Assembly: GCF_030694575.1 (NCBI RefSeq)
Contig: NZ_JAUYUS010000026.1
Coordinates: 1 to 64,000 of the forward strand
From: Parvibaculum sp.
GTDB lineage: Bacteria; Pseudomonadota; Alphaproteobacteria; Parvibaculales; Parvibaculaceae
Length of the DNA stretch: 64,000 bases
Direction of reading: 5' to 3'
A program made the position numbers and the translations under genes. Positions 55,655 to 63,736 of this stretch are shown here, piece by piece. Within the stretch, counting starts at the first letter, position 1. Each line of letters begins with the position of its first letter. The notes below the pieces were generated by a model. It searched no databases. It saw nothing but the letters and a program-made list of their open reading frames with translations, and had not been told where the DNA came from.

Positions 55655-56434
55655 CTAGTCCCTCCAGACCTTCCACGGCGCATCGCCGCGCGCCCATAGT
55701 TCTTCCAGATGGTTCTTCTCGCGGAGCGTATCCATCGGCTGCCAGAAGCCGGCATGCCGGAAGCTCATCAACTGCCTGTCCCGCGCGAGCCCCATCAACG
55801 GCTCCGCCTCGAAGGACGTCGCGTCGCCCTCGATCCGGTCGAGCACCGACGGTTCGAGAGCGAAAAATCCACCGTTGATCCAGGCATTGTCGCCGGGCGG
55901 CTTCTCGATAAATCGCCGCACGGTATCGCCTTCGAGTTCGAGCGCGCCGTAGCGTCCGGGCGGCACCACACTCGTCAGCGTGGCTTCCCGGCCATGCTTC
56001 TTGTGGAAGGCGAGAAGCGCACCGATGTCGACATCCGCCACGCCGTCGCCATAGGTCATGAAGAAGGTTTCGCCGGGATCGAGATAGTCGCGCACGCGTT
56101 TCACGCGTCCGCCGGTCATGCTGTCGGCGCCGGTGTCGACCAGGGTCACGCGCCAGGGCTCCCGCGCCTTCTGGTGAAAGACGATGTCGCCATTCGCTGC
56201 GTCGATCGTCACGTCCGACGAGTGCAGCACGTAGTTGGCGAAATATTCCTTGATCATGTAGCCGCGGTAGCCGACGCAGATCACGAAATCCGTATGCCCG
56301 AAATGGGTGTAGATTTTCATGATGTGCCAGAGGATCGGGCGGCCGCCGATCTCGATCATGGGCTTCGGGCGGAGCTGGCTTTCCTCCGAGATGCGGGTGC
56401 CGAGACCACCCGCCAATATCACCACCTTGGTCAT
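55655..56434 (-). CDS. rfbF: Glucose-1-phosphate cytidylyltransferase
   Basis: Makes CDP-glucose from CTP and glucose 1-phosphate, the entry step of CDP-6-deoxy sugar synthesis. The 259 residues start MTKVVILAGGLGTRISEESQ and continue with RPKPMIEIGGRPILWHIMKI, the nucleotidyltransferase fingerprint. FMTYGDGVADVDI is the metal-binding region, and WINGGFFALEP and AGFWQPMDTLREKNHLE are typical. It begins 17 bases after gmk on the same strand, so the sugar genes may be read from the gmk transcript. Confidence 0.95.
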   Translation of the reverse strand: MTKVVILAGGLGTRISEESQLRPKPMIEIGGRPILWHIMKIYTHFGHTDFVICVGYRGYMIKEYFANYVLHSSDVTIDAANGDIVFHQKAREPWRVTLVDTGADSMTGGRVKRVRDYLDPGETFFMTYGDGVADVDIGALLAFHKKHGREATLTSVVPPGRYGALELEGDTVRRFIEKPPGDNAWINGGFFALEPSVLDRIEGDATSFEAEPLMGLARDRQLMSFRHAGFWQPMDTLREKNHLEELWARGDAPWKVWRD

Positions 56435-56451
56435 TCGCCCCTCCCCCGTCC

Positions 56452-57090
56452 CTATAGCGCTTCGCGAAGCTGCTTCACGAAGTTGGACAGGCCCGTCAGG
56501 CGGCGGCGCCGCAGCCGCTCCGCACGGAGAACCGCCTGCAGTTCCGCAAAGGCCTTGTCCACATCATCGTTGATGATGATGTATTCGTATTCCTGATAGT
56601 GGCTTATTTCATCGGACGCCTTGGCCATGCGGGCCGCCACGACTTCCGCCGGGTCCTGGGCGCGGCGTTCCAGACGCTTTTCCAGTTCCTGCGCCGAGGG
56701 CGGCAGTATGAAGACCTTCACGAGGTCCTCGGGCGCGGTCTCGTCGAGCTGCTGGGTGCCCTGCCAGTCGATGTCGAAAAGCACATCGCGGCCGCGCGCT
56801 AGCGCCGCCTCGACCGGCTTTCTCGGCGTGCCGTAGTAATTGCCGAAGACCTTCGCGCTCTCCAGGAACTCGCCCCTGTTGCGCATGATGCCGAAGTCTT
56901 CCGTACCGAGAAAGAAATAGTCCTTGCCCTCCACCTCGCCGGGACGCGGCTTGCGCGTGGTGGCGGAGACGGACATTTCTATTTCCGGATCGCTGTCCAG
57001 CAGCCGGCGTGAAAGCGTCGTCTTTCCCGCGCCGGACGGCGACGACAGCACCAGCATCAAACCCCGGCGATGAACGGCGATGTCGGTCAT
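56452..57090 (-). CDS. gmk: Guanylate kinase
   Basis: Phosphorylates GMP to GDP. The 212 residues have the P-loop VLSSPSGAGKTTLSRRLL (about 14-31), SVSATTRKPRPGEVEGKDY, and FIDWQGTQQL-type lid sequences (seen as LFDIDWQGTQQLDE). The C-terminal YEYIIINDDVDKAFAELQAV is conserved. The gene sits downstream of yicC and mltG; 7 bases separate it from the YicC gene. Confidence 0.97.
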   Translation of the reverse strand: MTDIAVHRRGLMLVLSSPSGAGKTTLSRRLLDSDPEIEMSVSATTRKPRPGEVEGKDYFFLGTEDFGIMRNRGEFLESAKVFGNYYGTPRKPVEAALARGRDVLFDIDWQGTQQLDETAPEDLVKVFILPPSAQELEKRLERRAQDPAEVVAARMAKASDEISHYQEYEYIIINDDVDKAFAELQAVLRAERLRRRRLTGLSNFVKQLREAL

Positions 57091-57097
57091 CGGCCTG

Positions 57098-57985
57098 TCA
57101 CTCCACGTTCTGAATCTGTTCGCGAAGCTGGTCGATCACCGCCTTCAGATCGAGCCCGATGCGCGTCAGGCTCACATCGGACGCTTTCGAGCAGAGCGTG
57201 TTTGCCTCGCGGTTGAATTCCTGCGTCAGGAAATCGAGGCGGCGGCCGGCGGGCTCGCTGCCGTCCAGCAGTTCGTGCGCCTGCGAGACATGCGCCATGA
57301 GGCGATCCAGTTCCTCGCGGATATCCGCCTTCGTCGCCAGAAGCGCGACTTCCTGCGCGATGCGATCCTCGGAGACGGACGACGCGGCCAGCAGGTCCTG
57401 CAACTGGCCGGTAAGCCGCGCACGCATGGCTTCGGGCGTCGCTGCCGGACATGCGGCCGCTTCACGCGTCAGCCGGTCGATCTCGTTCACCTGGGCGCGA
57501 AGGATGGCCTCGAGCTTGGCCCCTTCCTGCGCGCGCGCGGACGCGAGCGCGGCGGCGGCTTCGCCGAAGGAGGCAACCAGCGCTTCCTCGAAAGCCTGTT
57601 TCGCCTCTTCGCTTTCCTCGACCGCTTCCGCGCTTTCGAGAACGCCTTTCAGCGCCAGAATGCCTTCGGGGCGCGGCGGCATCACTTCCATCGTCTGCTG
57701 AAGGTCGGCGATGGCATCGAGCACCACCCGCAGCGCTTCCCTGTTGACGCGGAGCGGAACCGCATCGGCGGCGCGGTCGATCGTCAGGGTGATCTGGCAA
57801 TTGCCGCGCTTCAGATGGCGCGCCAGTTCCGCGCGCAAACGCGGTTCGATGCCGTCCATGCCGGGCGGCAGACGGAGCCGCGCGTCGAGACCCTTGCCGT
57901 TCACGCTGCGCAATTCCCAATGCCAGCGCGCAAGGCCGGCCGCGCCCTCGACGCGGGCAAAGCCTGTCATGCTGTTGAGAGACAT
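57098..57985 (-). CDS. yicC: YicC/YloC family endoribonuclease
   Basis: A 295-residue protein of the YicC family, whose characterised members are stress-linked endoribonucleases. MSLNSMTGFARVEG, WELRSVNGKGLDARLRLPPG, CQITLTIDR and the C-terminal GRRLDFLTQEFNREANTLCS plus KASDVSLTRIGLDLKAVIDQ match the family closely. It precedes gmk, a recurrent arrangement in Proteobacteria. Catalytic residues are not assigned here. Confidence 0.93.
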   Translation of the reverse strand: MSLNSMTGFARVEGAAGLARWHWELRSVNGKGLDARLRLPPGMDGIEPRLRAELARHLKRGNCQITLTIDRAADAVPLRVNREALRVVLDAIADLQQTMEVMPPRPEGILALKGVLESAEAVEESEEAKQAFEEALVASFGEAAAALASARAQEGAKLEAILRAQVNEIDRLTREAAACPAATPEAMRARLTGQLQDLLAASSVSEDRIAQEVALLATKADIREELDRLMAHVSQAHELLDGSEPAGRRLDFLTQEFNREANTLCSKASDVSLTRIGLDLKAVIDQLREQIQNVE

Positions 57986-58053
57986 CGAGCCTCCATGGAA
58001 TCATACTCCCCGTTCCGGCGACTATAGCAGGCGTATCCCGTTATCCGGCATGC

Positions 58054-59106
58054 CTACTGCGCGTTCCGGCGCTCGATCCGGCGCCATTCGCGGACGCGCT
58101 CCGTGTGTTCCTTCAGCGTCCGCGAGAAGGCGTGACCGCCGGTGCCGTCCGCGACAAAGTAAAGCTCGTCCGTATCCGGGGGATTAAGCACGGCTTCCAA
58201 CGAAGCGCGGCCGGGATTGCAGATCGGCGTCGGCGGCAGCCCGTCCACGAGATAGGTGTTGTAGGGCGTCAACCGGTCGAGTTCGCTGCGGCGGATGGGC
58301 CGGCCCAGAGCGCCCTTGCCACCGACAAGTCCGTAGATGATCGTCGGGTCCGACTGAAGCCGCATCGACTTGCGAAGGCGGTTGGTAAAGACGGCGGCGA
58401 CGCGCGGCCGCTCGGACGGGACGCCCGTTTCCTTTTCCACGATGGAGGCGAGGATGATCGCCTCTTCCCTTGTCTTGACCGGAAGGTTTTCGGCACGGCC
58501 GGCCCATAGCTCGTCCATCAGGCTGCTGGCGGCCTTCCGCATATCGGCGACAAGTTCGGCCCGGGTCGCGCCGCGCGTGAAGCTGTAGGTCTCGGGCAAG
58601 ATCGTACCCTCCGCGGGAACGGGCGGCAGGTCGCCGACCAGCACGGGGTTTGCGGCAACGAGCAGCATCGCCTGTTCGCTGGTCAGGCCTTCCGGGATCG
58701 TCAGACGATGCAGGATCGAACGCCCCTCGCGCAGGATGCCCATGATCGCGGCCATGCTGGCATGTGCGGGGATCGCGTATTCGCCGGCCTTGAGGTCTCT
58801 TTCGGCGCGATGAAACCGGACGCCCGCGAGAAATATATAGGGGTCGGAGATGACGCCTTCCCGGTCCAGACGGGTGGCAATGGCGCGCACACCCATGCCC
58901 GGCGAGAGCATCACGATCACGGACTCGTCATGCGGGCCGCGCGCTTCAAAGCGGTATTTGCCGTACAGGAAGATGCCTGCCGCCAGCAGCGCAGCCAGAA
59001 GCGGCAGGCCGAGCGCGGCAAGCAGCAGGTAGCGGATGAACCGGGATTTTGCCGGTGCGGCGCCGTCTTGGTCAGACGCGTCCGGCGTATGACCCCCGGT
59101 CGTCAA
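58054..59106 (-). CDS. mltG: Endolytic murein transglycosylase MltG
   Basis: Inner-membrane lytic transglycosylase that cleaves nascent glycan strands, releasing ends that terminate synthesis. The 350 residues have one N-terminal membrane segment (about 24-48) and a LysM-like region. The catalytic domain has AIILASIVEKETGVPSERPR with the active Glu of the VEKE motif, QSDPTIIYG, YNTYLVDGLPPTPICNPG and the late YFVADGTGGHAFSRTLKEH. The start is a TTG at 59106, with AAAAAGG 7 nt upstream. Its ATG alternatives are out of frame, and it overlaps the fabF stop. Confidence 0.95.
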   Translation of the reverse strand: MTTGGHTPDASDQDGAAPAKSRFIRYLLLAALGLPLLAALLAAGIFLYGKYRFEARGPHDESVIVMLSPGMGVRAIATRLDREGVISDPYIFLAGVRFHRAERDLKAGEYAIPAHASMAAIMGILREGRSILHRLTIPEGLTSEQAMLLVAANPVLVGDLPPVPAEGTILPETYSFTRGATRAELVADMRKAASSLMDELWAGRAENLPVKTREEAIILASIVEKETGVPSERPRVAAVFTNRLRKSMRLQSDPTIIYGLVGGKGALGRPIRRSELDRLTPYNTYLVDGLPPTPICNPGRASLEAVLNPPDTDELYFVADGTGGHAFSRTLKEHTERVREWRRIERRNAQ

Positions 59107-60359
59107 CCATCAACCTTTTTCAGCACCAGCGAAGCGTTGGTGCCCCCGAAACCAAACGAGTTGCTGAGGGCGTAATTCACTTCCTTGTCGCGCGCCTTGT
59201 TCGGCACGAGATCGATCCTGGTGTCGACCGACGGATTGTCGAGGTTGATCGTGGGCGGTAACTTGCTGTCGCGCATGGCGAGGAGGCAGAAGATGGCCTC
59301 CACGGCGCCCGCCGCTCCGAGCAGGTGACCGATCGACGACTTGGTCGATGACATGGAAACCGTTTCGACCGCATTGCCGAGAAGACGCGTCACCGCGCCG
59401 AGCTCAATGGTGTCAGCCATGGTCGAGGTGCCATGGGCATTGATGTAATCGAGATCGGAGGGCGAAATGCCGGCGCGCTTGAGCGCGGCCTGCATCGAGC
59501 GGAAACCGCCTTCACCGTCTTCCGGCGGCGCCGTCACGTGGTAGGCATCTCCCGAAAGACCATAGCCGACGACTTCGCCGTATATCTTCGCACCACGGGC
59601 CTTTGCGTGCTCATATTCCTCGAGCACGACGACACCCGCACCCTCGCCCATGACGAAGCCATCGCGATCGCTGTCGTAGGGACGCGAGGCGCGTTCCGGC
59701 GTGTCGTTGAAACTCGTGGAGAGCGCGCGGCAGGCGGCGAAGCCGGCGATGCCGATGCGGCAAATCGCGGATTCGGCGCCACCGGCGACCATCACATCCG
59801 CATCGTCAAGCATGATCAGACGCGCCGCATCGCCAATGGCATGAGCGCCGGTCGAGCAGGCCGTGACGACGGAGTGGTTCGGTCCCTTGAGGCCGTGCTT
59901 TATGGAGACGTAACCGGAAGCGAGATTGATGAGACGGCCAGTGATGAAGAAGGGGCTGACGCGGCGCGGGCCCTTGTCGCGCAGGGTGTAGGCTTCTTCG
60001 GCGATGCCTTCGAGGCCGCCGATGCCCGAGCCGATCATGGTGCCGGTGCGGCACTTTTCTTCTTCGGTTTCCGGCTTCCAGCCCGCGTCGCTCAGAGCCT
60101 GGGTGGCCGCGGACATGGCGTAGACGATGAAGTCATCGACGCGCTTCGACTCCTTCGGCTCCATCCAGTCATCGGGATTGAAGGCGCCCTCGCCTTCGCG
60201 GGGCACCGGCATTGCGATCTTGCAGGGCAGATCGGAGACGTCGAACTTCTCGATCTTCCGCGCGCCGGATTCACCCTTGAGGATCCGGTTCCACGTGGTT
60301 TCGACGCCGCAGCCGAGCGGCGACACCATACCCACACCAGTAACGACGACTCGCCTCAT
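59103..60359 (-). CDS. fabF: Beta-ketoacyl-ACP synthase II
   Basis: Elongates fatty acids by condensing malonyl-ACP with acyl-ACP; FabF handles the C16 to C18 step. The 418 residues contain VVTACSTGAHAIG with the active Cys, INAHGTSTMADTIELG with the first catalytic His, and STKSSIGHLLGAAGAVEAIF with the second. SFGFGGTNASLV closes the fold. I use ATG 60359 (MRRVVVTGVGMVSPLG); a GTG at 60377 lies upstream. acpP is immediately upstream on the same strand. Confidence 0.97.
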   Translation of the reverse strand: MRRVVVTGVGMVSPLGCGVETTWNRILKGESGARKIEKFDVSDLPCKIAMPVPREGEGAFNPDDWMEPKESKRVDDFIVYAMSAATQALSDAGWKPETEEEKCRTGTMIGSGIGGLEGIAEEAYTLRDKGPRRVSPFFITGRLINLASGYVSIKHGLKGPNHSVVTACSTGAHAIGDAARLIMLDDADVMVAGGAESAICRIGIAGFAACRALSTSFNDTPERASRPYDSDRDGFVMGEGAGVVVLEEYEHAKARGAKIYGEVVGYGLSGDAYHVTAPPEDGEGGFRSMQAALKRAGISPSDLDYINAHGTSTMADTIELGAVTRLLGNAVETVSMSSTKSSIGHLLGAAGAVEAIFCLLAMRDSKLPPTINLDNPSVDTRIDLVPNKARDKEVNYALSNSFGFGGTNASLVLKKVDG

Positions 60360-60457
60360 CTCGATGATAACTCCCACCTGAGTCCGGAGGCCGGAACGAA
60401 CCTAAGAAGGTGCAGGCCGGGCGCTCCGCAGCGCCCGGCCCGATATCCATTCCGAGA

Positions 60458-60697
60458 TCAGGACTTGGCGTTCGCTTTGACGAACTCGATCGCGTCCTTC
60501 ACGGTGAGGATTTTCTCGGCGGCATCGTCCGGGATTTCCACACCGAATTCTTCTTCGAACGCCATCACCAGCTCGACGTTGTCGAGACTGTCGGCGCCCA
60601 GATCATCGATGAAGCTCGCGTTCTCGGTGACCTTATCCGCGTCGACGCCCAGGTGCTCGACCACGATCTTCTTCAAGCGTTCAGCGATATCACTCAT
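60458..60697 (-). CDS. acpP: Acyl carrier protein
   Basis: Carries growing acyl chains on a phosphopantetheine arm during fatty-acid synthesis. The 79 residues include the attachment motif [10 protein letters not shown] with the modified serine at 37, preceded by ASFIDDL. The highly acidic C-terminal half is typical. It lies between fabG and fabF. Confidence 0.97.
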   Translation of the reverse strand: MSDIAERLKKIVVEHLGVDADKVTENASFIDDLGADSLDNVELVMAFEEEFGVEIPDDAAEKILTVKDAIEFVKANAKS

Positions 60698-60953
60698 TTT
60701 AAGTCCTCAGATCTTTTGGTTTTAACCGGCATCGCACATCCCGCTGCTCGCTTCAGGCATCGAGGACTGGATGTAACCGAATTCGGTGGAAAGGATGCCC
60801 CTCTTCTGGCCCATTTCAAGGCAGGACCGCAAGCCAAATCGAGGGTTTAGGTAACACACTTTTTGGCCCTGTGCCAGAGAACGCACAGGCGTCAGGGAAC
60901 CGATTACAACTCCTGAAACTGCTTATATTTCCGATGCTTGGCGGGCATCATAG
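60698..60953. other. Upstream region of acpP
   Basis: This 256-base gap between fabG and acpP (both minus) should contain the acpP promoter and leader. A 7-bp hairpin is visible, CCTGTGC (60868-60874) with GCACAGG (60883-60889), without a flanking T-run. No gene is apparent. Confidence 0.4.
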
Positions 60954-61691
60954 CTAGATCATGGCCATACCGCCATTGACGTGAAGGGTCTGTCCGGTCA
61001 CGTAGGCGGCTTCCTCGCTCGCAAGAAAAACCGCCGCGGCGGCGATTTCGGACGCTTCGCCGAGGCGTCCGGCGGGGATCGTCGACATAATGCGCGCCTG
61101 CTGATCCTCGTTCAGCGCATCGGTCATGGCGCTGCGGATGAAACCCGGCGCGATGCAATTCGCCGTGATGTTGCGACTCGCCACTTCCTGCGCCAGAGAT
61201 TTCGTCATGCCGATCATGCCGGCCTTGGATGCCGCGTAGTTCCCCTGCCCCGGATTTCCCGTGACGCCCACGACCGAGGTGATGCCGACGATGCGGCCCC
61301 AGCGGCGCTTCATCATGCCGCGCAGCACGCCCCGCGAAAGGCGGAAGGCGGCGGTGAGGTTGACCCGGATCACCTCGTCCCATTCCTCGTCTTTCATGCG
61401 CATGAAAAGATTGTCGCGCGTGAGGCCGGCATTGTTCACGAGAATGTCGAGGGCACCCATGGCCTCTTCCGCCTGCTTGGGAAGCGCATCGACCGCCGCC
61501 GCGTCGGAGAGGTTGCAGGGCAGCACATGCGTGCGGGCACCGAGGTCGGCGGCGAGCGCATCCAGCGCGTCCTTCCGCGTTCCCGACAGCGCCACCGTCG
61601 CACCCTGCGCGTGAAGCGCCCGCGCAATGTCGGAGCCGATTCCGCCCGACGCGCCCGTCACCAGTGCGCTCTTACCTGTGAGATCGAACAT
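60954..61691 (-). CDS. fabG: 3-oxoacyl-ACP reductase
   Basis: NADPH-dependent first reduction of the fatty-acid cycle. The 245 residues show the SDR cofactor loop TGASGGIGSDIARAL (about 13-27) and NNAGLTRDNLFMRM. The catalytic set is Ser in GITSVVGVTG with YAASKAGMIGMTKSLA (YxxxK), and the C-terminus is GQTLHVNGGMAMI. It follows fabD by 14 bases on the same strand. Confidence 0.97.
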   Translation of the reverse strand: MFDLTGKSALVTGASGGIGSDIARALHAQGATVALSGTRKDALDALAADLGARTHVLPCNLSDAAAVDALPKQAEEAMGALDILVNNAGLTRDNLFMRMKDEEWDEVIRVNLTAAFRLSRGVLRGMMKRRWGRIVGITSVVGVTGNPGQGNYAASKAGMIGMTKSLAQEVASRNITANCIAPGFIRSAMTDALNEDQQARIMSTIPAGRLGEASEIAAAAVFLASEEAAYVTGQTLHVNGGMAMI

Positions 61692-61705
61692 CGGATTCCC
61701 TTGCC

Positions 61706-62647
61706 CTAGAGTGTTTTCAGAAATGCTTCGACATCGGCCGGCGTGCCGACAGACAGGGTTTCGGCCTCCTTGGCGATCCGTTTCACCATGCCCGAAAGCG
61801 CCTTGCCCGCACCCACTTCAACGAAACTCGCGACGCCCTGCGCCTCCATATAAAGGACGCTTTCGCGCCAGCGAACCATGCCGGTAACCTGCTGCACAAG
61901 CAGCTCGCGAATGGTCGCAGGGTCGGCCACGCGCGAGGCCGTCACGTTCGCCACAAGCGGGACCGAGGGCGCCTTCAACTCGGTGCCGGCAAGCGCTTCC
62001 GCCATTTCATCGGCCGCCGGCTGCATCAGCGGGCAATGAAAGGGCGCGCTGACCGGCAGCAGCATGCTGCGTTTCGCACCTTTGGTCTTTGCAATTTCAA
62101 TCGCCCGCTCCACCGCCGCCTTGACGCCGGAGACCACGACCTGGCCGCCGCCATTGTCGTTGGCCGCGGTGCAGACATCGCCTTGCGCCGCCTCGGCCGC
62201 GACTTCCATCGCCTGATCGAATTCGAGCCCGAGCAGGACCGCCATGGCCCCCTCGCCGACCGGCACCGCACGCTGCATGGCGAGGCCGCGCCGCTTCAGG
62301 AGACGCGCCGTGTCGGCGATGGTAAAGGCTCCGGCGGCAGCGAGCGCCGAATACTCGCCCAGCGAATGCCCCGCAACAAAGGAAGCCTTGTCGGCGAGGC
62401 GGAAGCCGCCTTCCTTCTCAAGCGTGCGCATCACGGCGAGGCTTACGGCCATGATGGCGGGCTGGGCATTTTCGGTCAGGGTGAGGGTCTCCTGCGGGCC
62501 TTCCCACATGAGCTTCGACAGGTTTTCGCCCAGCGCCTCGTTGACCTCGTCGAAGACCTCGCGTGCCGGGGCGAACGCCTCCGCCAGTTCGCGGCCCATT
62601 CCGACCGCCTGCGACCCCTGTCCCGGAAAGGTGAAAGCCCGCGTCAT
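61706..62647 (-). CDS. fabD: Malonyl-CoA:ACP transacylase
   Basis: Loads malonyl groups onto ACP. The 313 residues carry TFPGQGSQAVGMGREL, the nucleophile motif VAGHSLGEYSALAAAGAF, and the catalytic His in SAPFHCPLMQPAADEM. The arginine in the QRAVPVGEGAMAVLLG region is conserved. The ATG at 62647 follows GGGAG 7 nt upstream; the frame stays open for 30 more codons that lack family similarity. It starts the fabD-fabG-acpP-fabF-mltG run. Confidence 0.96.
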   Translation of the reverse strand: MTRAFTFPGQGSQAVGMGRELAEAFAPAREVFDEVNEALGENLSKLMWEGPQETLTLTENAQPAIMAVSLAVMRTLEKEGGFRLADKASFVAGHSLGEYSALAAAGAFTIADTARLLKRRGLAMQRAVPVGEGAMAVLLGLEFDQAMEVAAEAAQGDVCTAANDNGGGQVVVSGVKAAVERAIEIAKTKGAKRSMLLPVSAPFHCPLMQPAADEMAEALAGTELKAPSVPLVANVTASRVADPATIRELLVQQVTGMVRWRESVLYMEAQGVASFVEVGAGKALSGMVKRIAKEAETLSVGTPADVEAFLKTL

Positions 62648-62789
62648 CCTCACTCCCTGAATCGTTCCGGCGCCTTCAAATCTGGCTGATTTCCCGGCTT
62701 TTGCACGGGCCTGCGTTCCGCCGCCCGGAAGCGCCAAGTGATACCTTGTGGCGACCTCAAGTCAAGCCGACCAGATATGGACATATCCC

Positions 62790-62817
62790 TTGCCATGCCA
62801 CGCCTTTTCCGTATATT
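62790..62817 (+). promoter_or_regulatory. Candidate promoter of the rpsF operon
   Basis: TTGCCA at 62790-62795, a 16-base spacer and TATATT at 62812-62817. It points at rpsF and leaves a long leader that can fold. Confidence 0.5.
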
Positions 62818-62921
62818 GCGCGGCTTCTGAAGGCTTCGGCTGGAGGCTGAACGGGATACCGCTTCGCGAGAGGCGGCAGGGGTCGAACCCCGGGTTCCGG
62901 TGTCTCCGCTTCTTTGGTGGT

Positions 62922-62947
62922 CCTTTCGAGCCTTGTGGGCTCAAAGG
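62922..62947 (+). promoter_or_regulatory. Hairpin in the rpsF leader, possible S6:S18 autoregulatory site
   Basis: CCTTTCGAGCC (62922-62932) pairs with GGCTCAAAGG (62938-62947) in a 10-bp stem with one bulged C and loop TTGTG. It lies about 40 bases before the rpsF ATG. Many bacteria have an rpsF leader bound by the S6:S18 complex; the conserved details of that motif were not verified here. Confidence 0.35.
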
Positions 62948-62987
62948 GGGCTTTGCGCCGGGGCCGGTTTAAAAAGGATAAGGCTCA

Positions 62988-63467
62988 ATGGCTCTCTACG
63001 AGCATGTATTTATTGCGCGGCAGGACGTGTCGCAGCAGCAGGTCGAGGCGCTCACCGAGCAGTTCTCGAACATCATCAAGGAACAGGGCGGCCAGATCGG
63101 CAAGACCGAATATTGGGGTCTTCGCAACCTTGCGTTCAAGGTGAAGAAGAACCGCAAAGGTCACTACACGCTGGTCAACATCGACGCGCCGCATGCCGCG
63201 GTGGCCGAGATGGAACGGCAGATGGGCATCAGCGAAGACGTGCTGCGCTTCATCACCGTCCGTGTCGAAGAGCACGAAACAGAACCTTCCGCGATGATGC
63301 AGAGCCGTGGCGACCGCGGTGACCGCGGCGACCGTGGTGACCGCCGTGGCGGCGACCGCTTCGGCGATCGCGATCGTGGCGATCGTGGCGACCGCGGCAG
63401 CAGCCGCTTCGGTGACCGCGAGCGCCCCGCGCGCCGCGACGACAATTCGGATGGAGGTCAGGAATAA
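62988..63467 (+). CDS. rpsF: 30S ribosomal protein S6
   Basis: Small-subunit protein that binds 16S rRNA with S18. The 159-residue product has the S6 fold in its first 100 residues ([55 protein letters not shown]). A low-complexity tail of Gly-Asp-Arg repeats follows (about 107-147), ending DDNSDGGQE. Tails of this kind are known in alphaproteobacterial S6, though this one is rich in GDR units. The stop overlaps the rpsR start. Confidence 0.97.
   Translation: MALYEHVFIARQDVSQQQVEALTEQFSNIIKEQGGQIGKTEYWGLRNLAFKVKKNRKGHYTLVNIDAPHAAVAEMERQMGISEDVLRFITVRVEEHETEPSAMMQSRGDRGDRGDRGDRRGGDRFGDRDRGDRGDRGSSRFGDRERPARRDDNSDGGQE
63306..63428 (+). repeat. Tandem GDR-encoding low-complexity repeat in rpsF
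   Basis: The sequence GGCGACCGC and close variants recur, encoding repeated Gly-Asp-Arg ([13 protein letters not shown], then [12 protein letters not shown]). The nine-base units vary mainly at third positions. The repeat is confined to the S6 tail. Confidence 0.7.
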
Positions 63468-63712
63468 TGAGCACTGCAGCCCAGCCCGCGCGCCGGCCCT
63501 TCTTCCGCCGCCGCAAGACCTGCCCATTCTCCGGCGCCAACGCCCCGAAGATCGACTACAAGGATGTAAAGCTGCTGCAGCGCTACATTTCCGAACGCGG
63601 CAAGATCGTTCCCTCGCGCATCACGGCCGTGTCGGCCAAGAAGCAGCGTGAGCTCGCCCGCGCCATCAAGCGCGCGCGCTTCCTCGCGCTCATTCCCTAC
63701 GTGATCAGCTAG
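63467..63712 (+). CDS. rpsR: 30S ribosomal protein S18
   Basis: Small-subunit protein that pairs with S6 on the platform. The 81 residues start [20 protein letters not shown] and contain [40 protein letters not shown], and [10 protein letters not shown], the complete S18 pattern. The ATG shares bases with the rpsF stop (TAATG), which couples translation. Confidence 0.97.
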   Translation: MSTAAQPARRPFFRRRKTCPFSGANAPKIDYKDVKLLQRYISERGKIVPSRITAVSAKKQRELARAIKRARFLALIPYVIS

Positions 63713-63736
63713 AGCCCCGGAAAAGGAGACACCACG

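Larger units (their letters stand above)
62648..62987. other. Divergent region and leader upstream of rpsF
   Basis: The 340-base gap between fabD (minus) and rpsF (plus) holds a candidate rpsF promoter, a leader of about 165 bases and at least two stable hairpins, listed separately. No gene is visible. Part of it (near 62870-62895) superficially resembles a tRNA T-arm but does not fold into a tRNA. Confidence 0.5.

Noticed and set aside
62870-62900. GGGGTCGAACCCC looks like a tRNA T-arm in the rpsF leader.
   Set aside because: The loop has 5 rather than 7 bases and no acceptor, D or anticodon stems surround it; it is better explained as a leader hairpin.
63253-63540. Repetitive sequence at the rpsF end as a possible CRISPR-like array.
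   Set aside because: The units are 9 bases, contiguous and in frame, encoding Gly-Asp-Arg; there are no spacers.
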